Positions 57,571 to 64,000 of a stretch of 64,000 nucleotides of DNA are shown here, one piece after another. Origin of the DNA: Fremontodendron californicum (lineage: Eukaryota > Streptophyta > Magnoliopsida > Malvales > Malvaceae). How positions within the stretch are numbered: position 1 is the stretch's first letter; each line of letters starts with the position of its first letter. Where the stretch lies: positions 3,045,501 through 3,109,500 of the forward strand of contig JAULJL010000029.1 of assembly GCA_030761205.1 (NCBI GenBank), read 5' to 3'. Below the pieces are notes generated by a model. It did not search any database and was not told the DNA's origin. It saw only the letters and a list, made by a program, of their open reading frames with translations. A program made the position numbers and the translations under genes.

Positions 57571-57879
57571 TGTTGAGAAATATGTAATAGAGTTAGTATA
57601 AACATGTACTTTATACATAAGGATATACTTGTAATTTTGTATATTATTCATCTATATAAGTGTGTGTGGATCCCTAAGGACACACCTATTCACTATTTCT
57701 CTTGGTTCAAATCTCAATATGGTATCAGAGCCATCGAACAGAAAACCCTAGTAGCTGTCAACTAAAAAAAACCCTAGTAGCCGTCAACTAAAAAAAGAAC
57801 CTAGTAGCCGCCGTGAGTGCAGTAGTCTGCACCACCTTGATTCATTCTTCACTATGGCTTCTGAATCTTCATCTATCAC
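57571..57879 (+). mobile_element. Start of a Ty1/copia element: LTR, primer site, gag start
   Basis: A TGTTGAGAAA start and ATCTCA end bound a probable short LTR (57571-57716). TGGTATCAGAGC at 57720-57731 is the classic initiator-tRNA-Met primer site of copia elements. A gag-like start MASESSSIT begins at 57854 and is cut by element C at 57880. The rest of this element is not in the window. Confidence 0.7.
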
Positions 57880-59689
57880 TGATAAGTGCTTAATTTCTTG
57901 CATTTTCCTATTGAATTTCCTTAAACTTTGTGTTTTGATTCTTAAGTTCTTTGACATTTTACTAGGTTTTTATGCTTTGTAGGTATTTTGGAAGAGATGA
58001 AGTCAAAACATGTCAATTAGGATATTAAAGAGCTTACAAAATCACAATCACAAGATTGAAAAGGACTTGGGGTCAAAAAGATCAAATTCTTGGTGCAAAG
58101 CAAGAAGACAGATTTGACCTCCGGAACTTGTTGCTAAGAAAACATGATGTTAGACTCTTTATTCGAAGAAACTTCCTTCTTGACTTTTGAAGATCACTTG
58201 ATTGCCTTTCCAACAGTTGGTCATGGGCCTAAATCGGATAAGAAATGGTCATCCAAATCGGCATTGGAATATCTCCCTAAATAACCCTAGTGGCAAAAAA
58301 ACCCTAGCCGCAAATCACATTTTTTTCTTAATACCCTAGCTTACATTTATGTTTATCCTTGTCAAAGAAGGATTAGTGGCTGTCAACTTGCATTAGTTGC
58401 ATTAATTGCAAGTATCTTTCCTTAAAGCTAATCCTAGTTAAAGTAGGAGAATTAAATCAGCCAAGACTTTCCTTTCTTACACTTACTTTGGCTGCAAGTT
58501 TGTAATCTCTGTTCATTAAAGAGTGCTTTGACTAAAACTTTCCTACTTTATTCAAACTTGGCTGCCAAGGCTTATATCATTCCTTAAAACACAAAAGTCA
58601 GCCACTTTTTCTTAACTTTAGCCACAAGTCAGCATTTATTGAAGGGAGAGAGCTGAAATTCACTTGTTTGATGCCCTAGCTATTGCCTATAAATAGAGAT
58701 CAAGGGGGCAAACGAAATTTACAATTCTCCAAGCATCAAAGTTCTGATTTCTTATTTGTTTTAGAGTTTTTGAGAGAACAAGAGGCTGTATAATTAATAT
58801 TCTTCTTCTTCTTTCTTTCTTTTATTTTCTTCTTAGATTCTCTTTAAATTTATGTTTATGTTTACAATGCCTATGCTAGGCTAAACTTTTATTTCGTTAA
58901 GGGTGATTTAAAAGCCCTAGACATGTTATGTAATTAATTTTCAAATTCTATCTATCATTGTTTTCTATCAAAGTTGCTTATGTTCTTGAATTAAAATTGT
59001 TCATGATGATGTTTTGATTTGTTTAGGTGGCCAACTAGATAAATCTTGATAATTGTCTAATGCTAGTTTAGGAGTCTTGATTCGTAATTGTCTTGATTTC
59101 CTATTCATAAGTAGCAATTTGTGATTAATAATTATGGACAAGTTTTTAATAATTGCAAAGTGGAACATAACTTAAGTTGAACAATCCGAGCTTATGTGTT
59201 TGTTGCTTAGATCAACCTATCTTTCTCAACATAAAGTTGCTATTAAATTGAACTTAGAGAGCTTATTCTATGTTGTTTGATAGTTAGAGATTAAATAGAG
59301 ATCTTGTTCTATTTAACGACAAACTAAGGAAAGATTGGGGTAACAAAGCTTGTTGTTATCTATGGTTGTTAACTTTGATAGCTAATTAATGTTGTTAGAT
59401 AATAAATTGATTCCTAATAATGTCTAGTGGTGGAGAATGAACCTTTAGCCATATTTCTCATATTTGATTCTTCTTAATTACTTATTTTCTCATTCTTATT
59501 GTTAACTTTAGTTTAAATCTGATCTCAAAATACCCTTTTCTTTTATTGTTCTTGAATTTAAGTTTTAAACTATTAACTTATAAACTAAAACCCAATCCCT
59601 GAGGACTCTACCCTTGCTAATCACTATACTTTACAATTGATTCTTTTTAAGTGCAAGGTTAAATAAGATACACTATTTTGGGTGCATCA
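57880..59689 (+). repeat. 5' LTR of element C, with a different U3
   Basis: Starts TGATAAGTGC, ends GGTGCATCA. From about 58760 (GAGAGAACAAGAGG) onward it is homologous to the LTRs of A and B. The first 850 bp or so are unrelated to theirs, and the 181-bp tandem units and GGCTGGTTATACCGCC repeats are absent. TATA at 58688-58695. Confidence 0.85.
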
Positions 59690-59798
59690 AGTTTTTGGCG
59701 CCGTTGCCGGGGGATTGCTTTCTTTAGTTTATTAGTTTATTGGTTTATTCTTATTTTCTGTTCTAATTATTTACTTTCTTATTTTTTTTTATTAGTGA

Positions 59799-62700
59799 AT
59801 GTTCCAAGTTCCCGAAGAAGACTTAAGACTTAGGAGAATTCGGGAATTTATAACTTCTCACCAACAACCAATCGAGGAGTTGATCCAAAACATCCAAGAG
59901 GAGCAAGGAGAGATGGCAGCAGCTGACAACCGAACTCTCAAGGAGCTAGCCGCTCCAGACTTGGGTCAACAACCATTATGCATTGAATATGCTAATCTTG
60001 AGGTAGCTTTTGAACTAAATTGTGGTTTGATTCATCTTCTCCCAACTTTTCATTGTTTTGCAGGAGAGGATCCAAATAAGCACCTCAAGGAATTTCATGT
60101 AGTTTGCTCAAGCATGAGACCAACAGGAGTCATGGAAGAGCAAGTTAAGTTGAGAGCCTTCCCATTCTCTCTAGCTGATTCAGCAAAGGAATGGCTTTAC
60201 TATCTACCATCCGGGACCATCACTACATGGAATGATATGAAGAAAGCATTCTTAGAAAGGTATTTCCCAGCATCTAAGGCTGCCAACATTAGAAAAGAGA
60301 TATGTGGGATTAGGCAATACAATGGAGAGTCCTTATATGAATATTGGGAGAGGTTCAAGAAACTTTGTGCATCATGTCCACACCATCAGATAAGTGAACA
60401 ACTTCTCATCCAATACTTCTATGAAGGTCTCATGCCCATAGAGAGAAGTATGATAGATGCCGCTAGTGGGGGAGCTTTACTTGATAAGACTCCTGGGGCT
60501 GCTAGAACTCTAATCTCCAACATGGTAGCCAATTCTCAAAAATTCTCAAAGAGACAAGATCCACCACCACAACCCAAGAGAGTTAATGAGGTAAGTATAT
60601 CATCCCTTGAACAAAATTTTGATAAACTGACTTCTCTTGTTCAACAATTGGCTGTAGGTAATATACAGCAAATAAAGGCTTGTGGCATATGTTCAAACAT
60701 GGGGCACCAAACTGATATGTGTCCAACACTTCAAGAAGACACCAATGAACATGTGAATGCCATGGGTGGATTTCAGAACCAACCAAGGAAATATGATCCC
60801 TACTCAAACAAATACAATCCAGGATAGAGGGATCATCAAAACTTCAATTATGGAGGGAACCAATCACAAGCTGTTCCTCCACCATTTGACAACAGGCCAC
60901 CGAGTTTTCAGCAAAGAGTGCAACAACTATATCAAACCCGACAACAAGTGCCACCACAAAAAAATTCAGGTGAGACTCTTGAAGATCTTGTCAAAACCCT
61001 TACTACTAATACAATTCAACTTCAACAGGAATCAAGGGAGACAAAGGTAAGTATTCGAAACTTAGAGGCTTAGATGGGTCAATTGGCAACAACCATGAGT
61101 CAAATGCAAGCAAGGGATTCTGGGAAATTACCTTCCCAAACCATAGTGAATCCAAGAGAGAATGTCAATGCTATAACTTTAAGAAGTGGGAAATAGCTAG
61201 AGACACCACAAAAGGATAGTACTCAAGGGGAGAACAACACTATGGCATCCTCTTCACATCCCAACGAGCCATTAAAAAAAAGTAATTCCTAAACCATCAT
61301 TTCCTTCTTATATAACTCCTCCACCTTTTCCTAGCAGGTTAGCAAAGTCCTAGAAGGAGGAGCAAGAGAAAGAAATTTTGGAAACCTTCCGAAAAGTTGA
61401 GGTGAACATTCCTTTACTAGATGCTATCAAGCAAGTGCCAAGATATGCCAAGTTCCTAAAAGAGTTGTGCACATCTAAACGGAAGTTGAAATGGAATGAA
61501 AAGGTGAGTGTGAGGGAGAATGTCTCAGCTGTTCTTCAAAAGAAACTCCCACCTAAATGCAAGGATCCAGGTATGTTTACCATTCCTTGTAAAATAGGCA
61601 ACACCAGGTTTGAGCGTGCTATGCTAGATCTAGGGGAATCTATTAATGTCATGCCATGTTCAATTTATGCTTCATTGAATCTAGGACCATTAGAGGAAAC
61701 CGGTGTTATAATACAACTTGCTAACAGTTCTAACACTTATCCAAGAGGAGTTGTAAAAGACGTTCTTGTACAGGTTAATGAATTGGTTTTTCCCGCTGAC
61801 TTTTATGTTATTGAGATGGAAGATGAGATGTCTTCTAATCCCACACCTATTCTATTAGGGAGACCATTCTTGAAAACAGCAAGAACTAGAATAGATGTAC
61901 ATGATGGCTCTTTAACTATTGAATTTGATGGTGAAATAACTCGCTTTAAAATTTTTGAGGCCATGAGATATCCTAGTGATGTGCATTCTGTTTTTAATAT
62001 TGATGTAATTGACTCACTAGTGCAGCAAGCTTATGAGCTAGATGGTGAAGATAGTGTGGAGATAGTCCTTAGCAAACATCTCGGAATGGGGAATGCTAAA
62101 GGGGAACTAGCCTTGAGTGACCATGTGGAAGGGGCACTAGAATTTTTACACACGCTGCCACCTAAAGATGCAAGGTTTGATGTTTCATTTATTGATTTGC
62201 CTTTATCTAATGAGAAACTTCTACCTTCCATTTTGCAGGCACCAACTTTAGAGTTGAAACCACTACCGAACCACTTGAAATATGTGTTCTTAGGTGAAAA
62301 AGACACACTACCGGTCATCATTGCCAAAGAGCTCACACCTTTGCAAGAAGAACGACTTATTCGGGTGCTTAGAGAGCATAAAATAGCAATTGGTTGGACA
62401 ATTGCCGATATCAAGGGAATAAGCCTATCCATGTGCATGCATCGAATTTTGTTAGAAGAGGTGTCCAAACCAACAAGAGAAGCACAAAGAAGATTGAACC
62501 TTCCTATGATGGAGGTTGTGAAAAAGGAGATACTGAAGCTCCTAGATGTTGGAGTGATCTATCCTATCTCGGATAGCAAATGGGTGAGCCCGGTCCAAGT
62601 GGTTCCAAAGAAATCAGGTGTAACGGTGGTAACAAATAATGAGAATGAACTTGTTCTTATTAGGATTCAAACAGGGTGGCGAGTTTGTATTGATTATCGT

Positions 62701-62876
62701 AAATTTAATTCCACAACTCGGAAAGACCACTTTCCTTTACCTTTTATTGATCAAATGCTTGAAAGGTTAGCTGGCCATTCTCATTATTGTTTTCTTGATG
62801 GTTTTTCAGGTTATAATCATATTGCCATTGCTCCGGAGGACCAAGAGAAAACAACATTCACATGTCCATTTGGTAC
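59799..62876 (+). pseudogene. gag-pol: Broken gag-pol of element C
   Basis: Starts MFQVPEEDLRLRRIREFITS, the N-terminus that is interrupted in element B. Damage: TAG at 60825 (a Trp codon in B), TAG at 61071, TAG at 61194, a one-base gain in an A-run near 61273-61281, and TAG at 61351. The zinc knuckle is intact; the protease motif reads DLGES instead of DLGAS. From 61378 a frame runs open through protease and the first part of reverse transcriptase (CIDYRKFN) until element D cuts it just before the FMDD region. Relative to B it has a two-codon insertion after GNAK. Confidence 0.9.
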
Positions 62877-64000
62877 TGATGCACCCAAAAGAGTGTATCT
62901 TATTTAACCTTGCACTAAAAAGATAAATTGTAAGTATAGTAGTTAGCAAGGGTCGAGTCCTCAGGGATTGGGTTTTAGTTTATAAGTTAATAGTTTAAAA
63001 CTTAAATTCAAGAACAATAAAAGAAAAGGGGTTTTTGAAGCCAGATTTAAACTAAAGTAAATAATAAGAATAAGATGCAAGGCGGTATAACCAGCCAATA
63101 AAAATATATATACTAAATTAGGCGGTATAACCAGCCAATAAAAATATATATACTAAATTAGGCCGTATAACCAGCCAATAAAAATAAAACAAAGTTAATA
63201 TACAAATTAGGCGGTATAACCAGCCAATAAAAATAAATATAAAAAATAAGCAAACTAAAAGTAAGAAAACAAATAAGTAAGAAGAATCAAATATGAAAAA
63301 TATGGTTAAGGTTTCATTCTCCACCACTAGACATCATTAAGAATCAATTTCAGATCTATCAATATCAACCAACTATCAAAGTTAACAACCGTAGATAACA
63401 ACAAGCTCTGTTACCCCAATCTTTCCTTAGTTTGTCGTTAAATAGAACAAGCTCTCTATTTAATCTCTAACCATTAAACAACCTAGAATAAGCTCTCTAA
63501 ATTCAATTTAATGGCAGCTTTATGATGAGAAAGATAGGTTGATCTAAGCAACAAACACATAAGCTCGGATTGTTCAACTTAGGTTATGTTCCACTTTGCA
63601 ATTATTGAAAACTTGACCATAATCATTAATCACAAATTGCCACTTATGAATAGGAAATCAAGACAATTACACGGATCAAGACTCCTAAACTAGCAATAGA
63701 TAATTATCAAGATCTATCTAGTTGTACACCTAAATAAATCAAGACAACATCATGAACAATTCTTGTAGAAGAACATAAGCAACTTTGATAGAAAATTAAT
63801 GATAGATAGAATCTGAAAATCAATCACAAAACATGTCTAGGGCTTTGAAATCACCCTTAACCAAATAGAAGTTTAGCCTAGCATAGGCATTGTAAACATA
63901 AACATAAAATTAAAGAAAATCTAAGAAGAAAATAAAAGAAAGAAAGAAGAAGAGGAAGAATATTAATTATCCAACCTCTTGCTCTCTCTAAAGAAAAAGA
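62877..64000 (-). repeat. LTR of minus-strand Athila-type element D, partial
   Basis: Begins TGATGCACCC, the reverse complement of the LTR 3' end of A and B, right after GGTAC (62872-62876) of element C. It has four GGCGGTATAACCAGCC-type units (about 63080-63235), like A, and the CCTCTTGCTCTCTCTAAAG segment at the window end, like B. It is either the 3' LTR of an inserted element extending to the right or a solo LTR; about 0.9 kb more would complete it. GGTAC should recur beyond its far end. Confidence 0.88.

Larger units (their letters stand above)
57880..62876 (+). mobile_element. Athila-type element C, broken and interrupted
   Basis: LTR 57880-59689 (1810 bp), tRNA-Asp-type primer site with one extra G (59696-59714), and gag-pol 95% or more similar by eye to element B but carrying stops. 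It is interrupted in the reverse transcriptase by element D, so its 3' half and second LTR are outside the window; whether it has the LOG cassette cannot be seen. Confidence 0.88.

Overview
This is nuclear DNA from a flowering plant, most likely a eudicot; the species cannot be told from the sequence. The window is AT-rich and consists almost entirely of transposable elements nested in one another. No intact ordinary host gene and no RNA gene was recognised. The only host-gene traces outside elements are a broken fragment resembling the GAF-like domain of NIN-like proteins (about 53.5-54.7 kb, minus strand) and two exon-like segments beside it.

Layout. 1-10674: old intergenic DNA with foldback MITEs, (AT)n tracts, a 0.8-kb direct duplication and AT-rich tandem repeats. 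10675-35304: a very large Tat/Ogre-type Ty3/gypsy element on the minus strand, with an LTR of about 6 kb (10675-25806 once a nested element is removed), tandem repeats in its 3' untranslated region, a decayed gag (29720-31233), no pol, and a truncated second LTR (33122-35304). Nested in its LTR is Athila-type element A (14241-23306; 2044-bp LTRs; target duplication CCATG). 35305-36274 and 49901 to about 51960: a decayed Ty1/copia element, split by Athila-type element B (36275-49895; 2006-bp LTRs; target duplication ATCTG), which has an intact gag-pol frame. 51960-57570: host-like debris, LINE zf-RVT fragments and MITEs. 57571-57879: the start of a copia element, interrupted by Athila-type element C (57880-62876; broken gag-pol), which is itself interrupted by the LTR of minus-strand element D (62877 to the window end).

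The main discovery candidate is a two-gene cassette in the envelope position, between pol and the 3' LTR, of element B. A near-identical cassette lies in element A, which has lost capsid and pol. The first gene encodes a 178-residue basic protein with a four-cysteine motif (C-x2-C-x4-C-x3-C) after an arginine/lysine-rich patch. This layout recalls the small cysteine-rich nucleic-acid-binding proteins of some filamentous plant RNA viruses. The second encodes a 215-residue, intronless protein of the LOG (LONELY GUY) family, the cytokinin riboside 5'-monophosphate phosphoribohydrolases. Both frames are open in both elements, and each is preceded by a polypyrimidine tract plus AG, suggesting spliced subgenomic messages. 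A plausible reading is an Athila-type retrotransposon family that captured a cytokinin-activation gene and keeps it alongside a putative nucleic-acid-binding protein, with B a potential autonomous donor and A a trans-mobilised derivative. LTR pairs differ at only about five (A) and three (B) positions seen by eye, so both insertions are recent.
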